A stretch of 18,018 nucleotides of DNA from CAINDZ01 sp964399195 (GCA_964399195.1 CAYNPY010000074.1:1-18018), one strand, 5' to 3'. Positions 7,699-15,133 are shown, numbered from the stretch's first letter. The notes: generated by a model from the sequence alone, not told the origin. Translations and numbers: made by a program.

Positions 7699-8973
7699 TC
7701 AGCTGTTGCCGAGCTTCTGCGCCCTCTGGATCAGTCGCTGCGCCAGATCCTGCTGGTCGGGAAAGGCGGCCGCGCGCGCCAGCAGTTCCAGCGCCGCTTC
7801 CCGCCGCCCCAGTTCCAGCGCGCAGTACCCCTGCATGAGCCAGGCGCGGCCAGAGTCGTCGCCCTCGGCGGCCACGCGCGCGAACGCGTCCAGCGCCTCG
7901 GCGTACTCCTGGCGCAGGTAGTGCACGTCGCCGGCCAGCGACCACAGGCGCGCGGTCGGCTCACGCTCCAGCGCTTCGTGCAGGACTTCCAGGGCCTGGT
8001 CGGTCTCGTGGGCCGCGACCAGCGCCGAAGCCAGGCGTTCGATCTCCGCCGGCGTGGCCGCCGGCGACAGCCCGCGGCGGTAGTGCTCGCCCGCCAGATG
8101 GGCCACGCCCGCGGCCAGGAAGAGGTCGCCCAGTTGCTTTTCCTCCTCCGGCGACAGCGTGCGGAGCAGCCCCACCACGCGCAGGGCCACGGCCGCGGCC
8201 TGGAAGTCGCGGCGCGCGGCCTCGTATTGGTAACGCAGGTACCAGACGTCGGCGTCGTCCGGGTACGCGTCCAGCAGGCGCTGCAGGGCTTCGGCGGCCA
8301 GGTCCGGCTCTTCCAGCCGGTTGGCCGCGGCCAGGTAACACTGCACCCAGCGCAGCTGCAGCGGCTGCAACGGGTCGGCGGTCAGGCCCTCCAGCACGCG
8401 CACGGCCTGTTCGGGCTGATCGGCCAACAGCCAGGCGGCGGCCGCGTAATACAGCACGTCGGCCGGGCGCGTCGGGTCCACGGCGTAGCCGCGCTCGAAG
8501 GCCTCGGCGGCCGCTGCGTACTCGGTCAGCTCATAGGCGGCGTCGGCCAGGCCGAACCAGGCGCGCTCCATGGCGGGCTCCAGATCGACGGCGCGAAGGT
8601 AGTTGTCGCGCGCGGCCGCCGTGTTGCCGGCGTCGGCCTGGTTCTGCGCCAGGTGCAGGCGCACCAGCGGATGGTCCTGATCCGGGTGGTCGCGCAGGTG
8701 CTCCTCGAGCAGGAGCGCGGCGGTGACGTGGTCGCCGCTCTCGGCGTAGAGCGAGGCGCGCAACAGCGCGCGCCGCTCGAATCGCGGCGCGCGCTCCACG
8801 TCGTAATAGTCCGGACGCGCGAGAGACCCGCCGTCGGCGACGGCGGCGGCAGGGGTCGCGTCGTCCGCACGGGCGGTCTGGGCCGCCGCCGGCCAGCCGG
8901 CCAGCGCCAGCGCCAGCAGGTTGCAGCCCAGCCGCCGGGCGCCCGCGCCGCGGGGCGAATCGTGGTCGGTCAT
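7699..8973 (-). CDS. Exported TPR protein, last gene of the TonB2-type operon
   Basis: A 424-residue protein with a signal-peptide-like N-terminus (hydrophobic 17-31, cleavage near 32-36), then almost wholly helical tetratricopeptide repeats from about residue 65 to the end. A clear unit is at about 138-170 (AWFGLADAAYELTEYAAAAE...DPTRP), and the last ones are at about 335-415. The start has GGGAG 7-11 nt upstream and follows the tonB stop by 14 nt, so it is in the same operon. In Vibrio TonB2 clusters a TPR protein gene lies at the same place, after tonB2. TPRs are protein-binding scaffolds; a periplasmic accessory role in TonB complex assembly is likely but inferred. No terminator hairpin is evident between it and trmH. 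Confidence 0.8.
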   Translation of the reverse strand: MTDHDSPRGAGARRLGCNLLALALAGWPAAAQTARADDATPAAAVADGGSLARPDYYDVERAPRFERRALLRASLYAESGDHVTAALLLEEHLRDHPDQDHPLVRLHLAQNQADAGNTAAARDNYLRAVDLEPAMERAWFGLADAAYELTEYAAAAEAFERGYAVDPTRPADVLYYAAAAWLLADQPEQAVRVLEGLTADPLQPLQLRWVQCYLAAANRLEEPDLAAEALQRLLDAYPDDADVWYLRYQYEAARRDFQAAAVALRVVGLLRTLSPEEEKQLGDLFLAAGVAHLAGEHYRRGLSPAATPAEIERLASALVAAHETDQALEVLHEALEREPTARLWSLAGDVHYLRQEYAEALDAFARVAAEGDDSGRAWLMQGYCALELGRREAALELLARAAAFPDQQDLAQRLIQRAQKLGNS

Positions 8974-8987
8974 GTCGCGACTCCCGG

Positions 8988-9671
8988 CTAGTTGAGGTCG
9001 AAGCGCAGCGTCGTCGTCACCCAGGCCGCGACGGCCTCGTTGCCGAGACGGCCGGGCTGGAACTTCCAGCGCAGCAGGGCGCGCCGCACCGCGTCGTCGA
9101 AGACGCCGGCCGGCTGCGCCTTGAGAATGTTCACGTTCCCGACGCTGCCGTCGGGCCGCACCAGGAACTTCACCGCCACGTAGCCCTCGACGTTCTGCTC
9201 GCGGGCCTTGAACGGGTACTCGGGCGGCACCTGCACCATCGCCACCGGCGCCTGGTCCAGGTCGATCGCGTCGAAGATGGCCTCGCGCGCGGCATCGTCG
9301 CGCGTGGCGCCGCCGATGTTCACGTCGATGGCGATGTCCCCGATGCCCGCGCCCAGGTCCGGCTGGAACAGGTCCGGCTGCACCTCGGGCTTGTCCTCCG
9401 CGGGCGGCGGCGGCGCCTCCTGTTGCACCTGCTCCTGCTTGGGCGGCGCGGGCGGCGCCAGGTTCACCAGGCTGACCCCCACCGGCACGGTGATGTCCTG
9501 CTCGGGCGCGCGGCTGGCGTTGATCAGGTACGAGGCGATCAGCAGCAGGGCCAGGTTGATGGCGCCAGCCGCGCCGATCATCAGCAGCGCGCGCGCGGCC
9601 CGTCGCAGCCGGCCGCCTTCGGGGCCGTCGCCGCCGAGCGGCGGCGGCACGCGGGCCGCCAGGTCCGTCAC
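8988..9671 (-). CDS. tonB: TonB energy-transducing protein (TonB2-type)
   Basis: TonB couples the ExbB-ExbD proton motor to outer-membrane receptors. The 227-residue product has a basic cytoplasmic start, one transmembrane segment (about 28-51), a Pro/Glu/Gln-rich periplasmic linker (about 72-98) and a C-terminal TonB domain (about 148-227) with PPEYPFKAREQ, GYVAVKFLVRPDGSV and RWKFQPGR. It is short, like TonB2/TonB3 proteins rather than E. coli TonB. I chose the GTG at 9671 because it overlaps the exbD stop (GTGA, 4 bp) and keeps a normal N-terminus. An upstream in-frame ATG at 9731 would add 20 Gly/Arg-rich residues and reach far into exbD. Translation is probably coupled to exbD. Confidence 0.9.
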   Translation of the reverse strand: MTDLAARVPPPLGGDGPEGGRLRRAARALLMIGAAGAINLALLLIASYLINASRAPEQDITVPVGVSLVNLAPPAPPKQEQVQQEAPPPPAEDKPEVQPDLFQPDLGAGIGDIAIDVNIGGATRDDAAREAIFDAIDLDQAPVAMVQVPPEYPFKAREQNVEGYVAVKFLVRPDGSVGNVNILKAQPAGVFDDAVRRALLRWKFQPGRLGNEAVAAWVTTTLRFDLN

Positions 9672-10087
9672 TGCCCGCCCTCGCTGCGGCTGGCCGCCAG
9701 GCTGACGTCCTTCGCGCCGGCCAGTCGGCACTGGTCCATGACGCCCACCACGGCGCCGGTGCGGCTGGCCTTGTCGGCCACCACCACCACGCCGCCGTCC
9801 GGGTCCTCGGCCAGCGCGCGCTCGATCAGCCCGCGCACGCTGCGCACGTCGACCTGCTTGCCTTCGAAATAGACGTCGCCGTCCGGCGAGACGCCGATCA
9901 TGATCGTCGAGCGTTGCTTCAGTTCGGCGGTGGCGGCGCTGGCGCGCTGCACGTCGATGCCCGCCTCCTTGACGAAGCTGGTCGTCACCACGAAGAAGAT
10001 CAGCAGCAGGAAGACCATGTCCACCAGCGGGCCCATGTCGATGTTCACGCCCGTGCTGCCGCCGCGGTTCCTGCGCACGTTGATCAT
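9668..10087 (-). CDS. exbD: ExbD proton-channel subunit
   Basis: A 139-residue ExbD/TolR protein. A short cytoplasmic N-terminus precedes one transmembrane helix (about 19-38, GPLVDMVFLLLIFFVVTTSF) that contains Asp23, the equivalent of the essential proton-carrying Asp25 of E. coli ExbD. The rest (about 45-135) is the small periplasmic domain, with the usual DGDVYFEGK and ADKASRTG segments. The start ATG overlaps the exbB stop in an ATGA, and the stop overlaps the tonB start, so translation is coupled on both sides. With ExbB it forms the inner-membrane proton motor. Confidence 0.92.
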   Translation of the reverse strand: MINVRRNRGGSTGVNIDMGPLVDMVFLLLIFFVVTTSFVKEAGIDVQRASAATAELKQRSTIMIGVSPDGDVYFEGKQVDVRSVRGLIERALAEDPDGGVVVVADKASRTGAVVGVMDQCRLAGAKDVSLAASRSEGGQ

Positions 10088-10719
10088 GACGCCGCCTTCA
10101 TCTGCCCCGCGGCGCGCGCCTCGTCGCGCAGCGAGCGGTCCAGGGTCAGGGAGAATTCATCGAGCGCGCTCTCCAGGCGCCGCGCCTTGCGCCCGAGCGC
10201 GCCCGCCACGAACAGCCCGGGGATGGCGATGAGCAGCCCCGTCTCCGTCGTGATCAGCGCCACCGAGATGCCGCTGGCCATCGCGCGGGCGTTGCTGGTG
10301 CCGAACACCGAGATGACCTGGAAGGTCTGGATCATGCCCAGCACCGTGCCCAGCAGGCCCAGCAGCGGGGCGATGGCGGCCAGCGCGCGGATCACCGGCA
10401 GCCGCCCGTGCAGCTGGCGACGCGCGCGGTCGGTCACGTGCCGCAGCACGGCGCGGTCGATGCTCGCGCGCCCGGTGCGCGCGTGCAGGAAGCGCAGCAG
10501 CACCAGCCGCCGCAGCCCGCCGCCGCCGGCCGGCACGCCGGCGCCGCCCAGGACGGCCAGGGCGGCGGGCGCCTCCAGGTCGTCGCGGTCCAGCCGCGCG
10601 AACGCGCGCATTCTCTCGAGGATCAGCGCCCACATCGCGATCGAGCCGATGATCATGGGCGCCATCACCCAGCCGCCGGCCACGGCATAGTCCCACGTCG
10701 ACCAGGCCAGCTCGCGCAT
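10084..10719 (-). CDS. exbB: ExbB/TolQ-type proton-channel subunit (ExbB2-like)
   Basis: A 211-residue MotA/TolQ/ExbB family protein. Three transmembrane helices are visible at about 13-34, 108-133 and 150-174. The second contains the family signature APLLGLLGTVLGMIQTF, and the third has the polar SVALITTETGLLIAIP pattern that lines the proton path. A cytoplasmic loop lies between TM1 and TM2. The start ATG shares a base with the stop of the preceding ttpC-like gene (TGATG), and the stop overlaps exbD (ATGA). It is the second ExbB-family protein in this operon, as in TonB2 clusters, where TtpC and ExbB2 work together. Confidence 0.9.
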   Translation of the reverse strand: MRELAWSTWDYAVAGGWVMAPMIIGSIAMWALILERMRAFARLDRDDLEAPAALAVLGGAGVPAGGGGLRRLVLLRFLHARTGRASIDRAVLRHVTDRARRQLHGRLPVIRALAAIAPLLGLLGTVLGMIQTFQVISVFGTSNARAMASGISVALITTETGLLIAIPGLFVAGALGRKARRLESALDEFSLTLDRSLRDEARAAGQMKAAS

Positions 10720-12197
10720 CAGGCGCCTCCCGCCGCGGCCAGCGCCTGGCCGCCGCCGTTGCCGCCGCGTGCGCGCGCGGCCAACTCGTCCTCGCGACGC
10801 GCCTGCAGGATGTTGGTCAGCTGCACCGCCTTCTCCTCCATCTCGCCGATGATGTGGTCCGAGCGCCGCGACAGCAGCGTGTGCAGGAGCATCACCGGGA
10901 TCGCCACGATCAGGCCGAACTCGGTCGTGACCAGGGCCTCGCTGATGCCGCCGCTCATCAGCTTGGGGTCGCTGGTGCCGAAGAGCGTGATGACGCGGAA
11001 GGTGTTGATCATGCCCGTGACCGTTCCCAGGAGACCGAGCAGCGGCGCGACCGCGCCCAGGACCGCGAGCACCGACAATCCCCTCTCGATGCTCGGCAGC
11101 TGGTGCAGGATGGCCTCCTGCAGCACGCTCTCCTGGGTCTCGCGGTCGCGCTCGCGCACGGACAGACCGGCCTTGATGACCTCGATCACGGGCATGTGGC
11201 GCTTGGCGTGGCGGGCCACCATGTCGTCGGCCGCGGCCCAGTCGCCGCGCGCGGCCATCGCGTTGACCTCGTTCATGAAGTGGTCGGTGTTGGCGTGGAT
11301 GCGGTTCAGGTGCCAGGCGCGGGTGATGACCAGGAACAGCGCCACCACGGCCACGCCCAGGATGGGCCACACCACCGGGCCGCCGGTCTGGAACTGCTCG
11401 AGGAAGCTGATCTTGTAGGCGATCTGCCGCACCGCGTCGCCGCCCGACAGGTCGATGGGCGCCAGGTCGGACTCGCCCTTCAGGTAGCCCCGCAGGTTGC
11501 GGCCCACCGAGCCGCCCGGCAGCTCGGAGGTGGCGAAGAACGTCGTGGCGCCGGGCGTCCAGTTGAGGAAGCCGGCTTCCTGGGGCAGCTCGTAGGCGGC
11601 CGTGAACGGCCCGAGCGTCATGATCGTACCGGCGGTGCGCTCGCCGTCGCGGCCGATGAAGTCGCCCTGGTGCAACGCCACCCGACCATTGAGGTCGAAC
11701 TCGGTGAGCATCACCGCGGCCATCCTCGAGATGTCGTCGATGCCGGGGTAGTAGCCCTGGTCCAGCAGCGGGCTCACCTGGGCCGTCCGGGTGGTGTCCA
11801 GCGCCGAGAAGTACGACTGCTGCAGCATGGCCTCCAGGTCGCGCGCGGCCAGGCGCACGTTGCCGGAGATCTCGCGCGTGTCCAGCTCGCGCGCGGCCCA
11901 CTGCTTCTCCAGCTGCTCGCGCCGCGCGGTGGCGGCCGCGACGCGGGCCTGCGACGCCTTCAGCTCGGCCTCGAGCCGGGTGCGCGCCGCTTCGAGCGAG
12001 TCGACCGCCGCCAGCAGCCGCGCCCGGTCGGCGAAGATGGCCTGCTCGCGCGCGGCGGCGCGGGCGCGCACGGCTTCGCGCTCCTGCTCGGCCTTGCGGA
12101 AGGCCTCGCGCAGGTCCTGCGCGGGAGCGACGGTCGGGATCGTCAGGGCCAGCGCGAGCGCCAGCAGCGGGAACGCCAGCAGGCGGGTGCGCGTCAT
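10719..12197 (-). CDS. ttpC: TtpC-like MotA/TolQ/ExbB protein with long periplasmic N-terminal region
   Basis: A 492-residue protein matching the TtpC class of TonB2 systems. Residues 1-27 are a signal peptide. Residues about 29-105 are a strongly charged Ala/Glu/Arg coiled coil. A periplasmic globular region extends to about 270. TM1 is at about 274-293, TM2 at about 375-398 with APLLGLLGTVTGMINTF, and TM3 at about 417-440 with EALVTTEFGLIVAIP. The final 30 residues are Gly/Ala-rich. The start has GGAGG 9-13 nt upstream and overlaps the DUF3450 stop by 4 bp (ATGA). In Vibrio, TtpC is required for TonB2-dependent siderophore uptake, in addition to ExbB2/ExbD2. The assignment rests on architecture and gene order. 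Confidence 0.88.
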   Translation of the reverse strand: MTRTRLLAFPLLALALALTIPTVAPAQDLREAFRKAEQEREAVRARAAAREQAIFADRARLLAAVDSLEAARTRLEAELKASQARVAAATARREQLEKQWAARELDTREISGNVRLAARDLEAMLQQSYFSALDTTRTAQVSPLLDQGYYPGIDDISRMAAVMLTEFDLNGRVALHQGDFIGRDGERTAGTIMTLGPFTAAYELPQEAGFLNWTPGATTFFATSELPGGSVGRNLRGYLKGESDLAPIDLSGGDAVRQIAYKISFLEQFQTGGPVVWPILGVAVVALFLVITRAWHLNRIHANTDHFMNEVNAMAARGDWAAADDMVARHAKRHMPVIEVIKAGLSVRERDRETQESVLQEAILHQLPSIERGLSVLAVLGAVAPLLGLLGTVTGMINTFRVITLFGTSDPKLMSGGISEALVTTEFGLIVAIPVMLLHTLLSRRSDHIIGEMEEKAVQLTNILQARREDELAARARGGNGGGQALAAAGGA

Positions 12198-12976
12198 CGG
12201 CTGATCCTCCCCAGCGGCAGCGAAACCAGGTCGATCGGGCGGGTGCGCGCGGCCATCTCCATGGCGCGGGCGATCACGCGGTTGTGCTTGCCCGGCAGCT
12301 CCACCCAGGCATCGGTGGCGGGATCCCAGGTGCCGACGCGCTTGCCGTCGGGGCTGCGCCAGAACAGGGCCAGCCGCCCGATGCGCAGGATGTCGGCGTG
12401 CGTCTCGCGGCCGTCGACCATGATCGTCTGCGGCTCCACCTCGACGCTGTTGCCGTACTGCGCCTCGATCAGCAGGGCCTCGAGCAGGTGGCGCAGCTTC
12501 TCGGCCGGCGCCAGGTCGGGCTGCGCCATCGTCAGGCGCAGGTTCTTCAGCCGCTCCTGCCGCTCGGACGCGAGGAAGGGCAGGTCGCCGGCCACCGCAT
12601 GCTCCAGCCGGCCCAGCACCACGTTCAGGGTGTCCTGGATCACGGCCTGCAGGCGCGTCGACTCGACCATGCGGCGCTCGAGCTCGCTGATCGACGCGTC
12701 CAGGGCGGCGTTCTTCTCCTGCTCGCGCGCGACCTGCGTGCCGTACCAGTCGGCCGCAGCCTGGGCGGCGCGATACCGCCGCTCGAGGTCCTTGCGCTCC
12801 TGCGACCAGCCGTCCAGTTCCACCTGGGTCTTCTTCGCGGCCTCGATGGTGCGGCCGACGGTCGCGGCCAGGGAGTCGGGGGAGGCGGGCGGCTGCGCGG
12901 CGGCGGGTCCCGCCAGCACGGCCAGCACCGCCAGCAGCAGGGCCGCGGCCCCGGGGCAAGCGAGGGATCGGAGCAT
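12194..12976 (-). CDS. DUF3450 periplasmic coiled-coil protein, first gene of the TonB2-type operon
   Basis: A 260-residue exported protein of the DUF3450 family, which heads TonB2-type clusters. The signal peptide covers about 1-28 (LLLAVLAVLAGPAAAQ). Residues about 33-110 form an amphipathic coiled coil, and the C-terminal half has the family pattern (IMVDGRETHADILRIGRLALFW, then GKRVGTWDPATDAWVEL). Its stop overlaps the ttpC start by 4 bp. The start is ambiguous: ATG at 12976 (a weak AAGAG lies 8-12 nt upstream) or ATG at 12991, which adds MKEWT; both give a good signal peptide. The ATG at 13063 would add 29 residues that bury the signal peptide, so it is rejected. The molecular function is unknown; it probably works with TtpC in the periplasm. 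Confidence 0.85.
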   Translation of the reverse strand: MLRSLACPGAAALLLAVLAVLAGPAAAQPPASPDSLAATVGRTIEAAKKTQVELDGWSQERKDLERRYRAAQAAADWYGTQVAREQEKNAALDASISELERRMVESTRLQAVIQDTLNVVLGRLEHAVAGDLPFLASERQERLKNLRLTMAQPDLAPAEKLRHLLEALLIEAQYGNSVEVEPQTIMVDGRETHADILRIGRLALFWRSPDGKRVGTWDPATDAWVELPGKHNRVIARAMEMAARTRPIDLVSLPLGRISR

Positions 12977-13196
12977 GGTCCACTCTTTCATGGTCGGCTC
13001 GGGGTGGCCCATCGCGGCCGGACGGTCGGCCAGGCGCGCGTGGGCGCGGATGACGCCCGCCAACGTATCGGGGGCGCGTTAGGAAGCGGTCAGGGGGGAG
13101 CGAAAAGTGTGTGAAGATGGGGGTGGGCGGGGGTGCCCGCCGCAGGGCCGGCTCGATAACGTGTTGGCGAGTCGCGCCTTGCCCGGGCGCGCGCGA

Positions 13197-13218
13197 TTTA
13201 CTCAATATACTGAGTAAA
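13197..13218. promoter_or_regulatory. Inverted repeat TTTACTCA-N6-TGAGTAAA
   Basis: A perfect 8+8 bp inverted repeat around ATATAC, in an AT-rich island within GC-rich DNA. On the plus strand it contains TATACT (13206-13211) and on the minus strand TATATT, both -10-like, so it is a plausible operator over a promoter of the TonB2-type operon (about 220 bp upstream of its first gene) or of fic. It does not resemble a Fur box. The regulator is unknown. Confidence 0.4.
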
Positions 13219-13245
13219 ATATCTCACGATGGCGCACCGCCGCAG

Positions 13246-13295
13246 TTGCGCCGGCGCAAGTCTCGCGGATCTGTGATGAATGTGCGCCGGCGCAC
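13246..13295 (+). repeat. 50-bp double-palindrome repeat, copy 1
   Basis: TTGCGCCGGCGCAA (13246-13259), a 22-nt spacer, then GTGCGCCGGCGCAC (13282-13295). Both arms are perfect 14-bp palindromes sharing the 12-bp core TGCGCCGGCGCA. It lies upstream of fic, 195 bp before the start codon. Its spacer differs from copy 3 at 4 of 22 positions. Confidence 0.9.
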
Positions 13296-13376
13296 GCGGG
13301 CGCAAGCGCGCATCGACAGTCGCGCAAGTTATTTATTTACAACACAATGGCGCGGCCGCGAACCGGCGCGAAGCAA

Positions 13377-13435
13377 AATAACCTAGCTTTGCCGATTCAA
13401 TTAAACCTAGTAATCATAAAGCCGAATAACCTAGT
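13377..13435 (+). promoter_or_regulatory. Three ACCTAG boxes at 24-bp spacing (candidate fic operator)
   Basis: ACCTAG occurs at 13381, 13405 and 13429, exactly 24 bp apart. Each is preceded by an A/T-only tetranucleotide ending in A (AATA, TTAA, AATA), and boxes 2 and 3 are followed by TA. The last box ends 56 bp before the fic ATG. Such phased iterons usually bind a dimeric regulator along one face of the helix. The N-terminal region of the downstream Fic protein resembles AbiEi-type winged-helix proteins, so autoregulation is an attractive inference. CTAG is rare in most bacteria, so three copies in 54 bp are notable. Confidence 0.5.
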
Positions 13436-13490
13436 ATGGTCACGGGGCCCAACGTCCCGCGCGAACACCGACAATCCAGGGAAGCCCCAC

Positions 13491-14993
13491 ATGGCCACCC
13501 CAGCCGAAAAACTCGCCCGCTCCCTGGAGGCCCTCGCCGTGCACCTTGATGCCGGGCGTCACGCGATCCGCTCGCGCGACCTGTCCCGGACCCATCGCGA
13601 GCGGCTGCTGGCGGCCGGCTTCCTGCAGGAAGTCATGAAGGGATGGTACATCCCGTCGCAGCCCGGCCTCACCGGCGGCGAGAGCACGTCATGGTACGTG
13701 TCGTTCTGGGGATTCTGCGCCGACTACCTGGCCGGCCGCTTCGGCGAGGACTGGTGCCTGTCGCCCGAGCAATCGCTGCAATGGCACGCCGGCAACCGCA
13801 CGGTGCCCGCGCAACTGATGGCGCGCAGCCGCCGCGGCGACAACAGTCCCGTCGCGCTGCCGTTCGCCACATCGCTGCTCGTGGTGCGCACGCCGCCGCC
13901 GGCAGGCGCGGACACCGTCGTCGAGGAGGGACTGCGCCTCTACTCCCCGGCCGCCGCCCTGATCGCCGTCGGCCCGGACTTCTTCACACGCCATGAAGTC
14001 GATGCCCGCGCCGTCCTGGCACGGATCCGCGATGCGTCGGAGATCCTGCCGCCGCTGCTCGAGCGCGGGCAGACGACGGTCGCCGGTCGCCTGGCCGGGG
14101 CCTTCGCGAATGCGGGACAGCTCCGGCTCGCCGATGACATCGTGCAGGCGATGCGCGCGGCCGGCCACGACGTGCGCAGCAGCGACCCGTTCGCGGAAGC
14201 CGCGCCGGCCCCGTGGCGATTCGAGCCGGCGCCCGCCCACGTCCAGCGACTGCGCCTGCTGTGGGCCCGCCTGCGCGGGCCGGCGATCGCCGCGTTCGGC
14301 GCCGCGCCCTTGCGATCGCTCGACGCGGCCGGCTACCTGGCGTCGATCGACGAGTCGTTTACCAACGACGCCTACCATTCGCTCTCCATCGAGGGCTACC
14401 AGGTGAGCCGCGACCTGATCGAACGGATCCGCGACGGCAGCGATGACATCGACCGCGACCACCGCAACGCCCTGGCGGCGCGGGGCTACTGGCAAGCCTT
14501 CCAGGAGGTGCGCCGCAGCGTCGGGCGCGTGCTGGCCGGCGAGAACCCGGGCCTCGTCGTGGAGCAGGACCACGCCGGCTGGTACCGCGCGCTCATCGCC
14601 CCCGAAGTGGCGGCCGGACTGCGACGCCCCGCCGAACTGGCCGGCTACCGCCGCGGCCCGGTGCGGATCCGCAACTCGCGCCACATCCCCCCGCGCGCCG
14701 AGGCGCTGGGCGACCTCCTCCCCGCCTTCTTCGACCTGCTGACCGCGGAGAGCGATCCCGCCGCACGCGTCGTGCTCGGCCATTTCGTCTTCGTCTACAT
14801 CCACCCGTACGCCGACGGCAACGGCCGCATCGGCCGCTTCCTCATGAACACGATGCTCGCGGCCGGCGGCTGGCCCTGGCTGGTCGTGCCGGTGGAGCGC
14901 CGCGACGCATACATGGCGGCGCTGGAGCGGGCGAGCGTGGAGGGGGAGATCGGGGAGTTGGCGGGATTTCTGGCGGGGTTGTTGCGTTCGTGA
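13491..14993 (+). CDS. Fic-family protein with AbiEi-like N-terminal region and inhibitory motif
   Basis: A 500-residue Fic (FIDO) protein. The Fic core motif HPYADGNGRIGR is at 438-449, with the catalytic His438 and the phosphate-binding loop; enzymes with this motif usually transfer AMP from ATP to a hydroxyl of a target protein. An inhibitory motif SLSIEG (297-302) fits the (S/T)xxxE(G/N) pattern, placed N-terminal to the core as in class II Fic proteins, so the enzyme is probably kept off by Glu301. Residues about 1-60 look like a winged helix (IRSRDLSRTHRERLLAAGFLQEVMKGWYIPS), followed by an AbiEi-like region (WYVSFWGF, CLSPEQSL, HAGN) to about 230. This long architecture is a known Fic subgroup. 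The ATG at 13491 follows AGGGAAG; upstream in-frame starts run through the operator region and are rejected. The target is unknown. One base separates its stop from repeat copy 2. Confidence 0.9.
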   Translation: MATPAEKLARSLEALAVHLDAGRHAIRSRDLSRTHRERLLAAGFLQEVMKGWYIPSQPGLTGGESTSWYVSFWGFCADYLAGRFGEDWCLSPEQSLQWHAGNRTVPAQLMARSRRGDNSPVALPFATSLLVVRTPPPAGADTVVEEGLRLYSPAAALIAVGPDFFTRHEVDARAVLARIRDASEILPPLLERGQTTVAGRLAGAFANAGQLRLADDIVQAMRAAGHDVRSSDPFAEAAPAPWRFEPAPAHVQRLRLLWARLRGPAIAAFGAAPLRSLDAAGYLASIDESFTNDAYHSLSIEGYQVSRDLIERIRDGSDDIDRDHRNALAARGYWQAFQEVRRSVGRVLAGENPGLVVEQDHAGWYRALIAPEVAAGLRRPAELAGYRRGPVRIRNSRHIPPRAEALGDLLPAFFDLLTAESDPAARVVLGHFVFVYIHPYADGNGRIGRFLMNTMLAAGGWPWLVVPVERRDAYMAALERASVEGEIGELAGFLAGLLRS

Positions 14994-14994
14994 G

Positions 14995-15044
14995 TTGCGC
15001 CGGCGCAAGTCTTGCGATCCTGCGACAATCGTGCGCCGGCGCAC
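14995..15044 (+). repeat. 50-bp double-palindrome repeat, copy 2
   Basis: TTGCGCCGGCGCAA (14995-15008), a 22-nt spacer, then GTGCGCCGGCGCAC (15031-15044). It begins one base after the fic stop codon. Arms and spacer length are identical to the other copies; the spacer differs from copy 1 at 9 of 22 positions. Position after a stop would suit a terminator-like or cassette-boundary role. Confidence 0.9.
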
Positions 15045-15133
15045 GCGGCGAGTTGGGGCCGGGTTTGATCACGAAACGGGAAAGCGAGGCGGCCACGGTG
15101 ACATGCGCGCGATTGTCGGCTGGCGGCCCGTCC

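Larger units (their letters stand above)
12977..13490. other. Divergent intergenic region between the TonB2-type operon and fic
   Basis: About 510 bp without a convincing gene. From the TonB side outward it holds a G-rich stretch (13090-13140), an 8+8 inverted repeat in an AT-rich island (13197-13218), the first 50-bp double-palindrome repeat (13246-13295), an AT-rich stretch (13328-13345) and the ACCTAG box array (13377-13435). Promoters for both flanking units should lie here, but I could not fix a clear -35/-10 pair for either. Confidence 0.6.

Noticed and set aside
7921..8991. Plus-strand frame opposite the TPR gene
   Set aside because: It is antisense to a clear TPR protein and has Gln/Gly/Arg-rich shadow composition.
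9672..9731. ATG at 9731 as the tonB start
   Set aside because: It adds a Gly/Arg/Gln-rich leader deep inside exbD; the GTG at 9671 gives a standard 4-bp coupled overlap.
12198..13205. Upstream extension of the TtpC-like frame to 13205
   Set aside because: It overlaps the whole DUF3450 gene in another frame; the signal peptide and ribosome site fix the start at 12197.
13246..13320. Short peptides of the type RRRKSRG...MNVRRRTR encoded across the repeats
   Set aside because: The frame is open because the palindromes are GC-rich. Between copies 1 and 3 two of four changes alter amino acids, and copy 2 changes many more, so there is no sign of protein-level selection.
13347..13490. Upstream in-frame start for the Fic gene
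   Set aside because: It would add 48 residues encoded by the operator-like AT-rich region, with no family similarity; the ATG at 13491 has a proper ribosome site.
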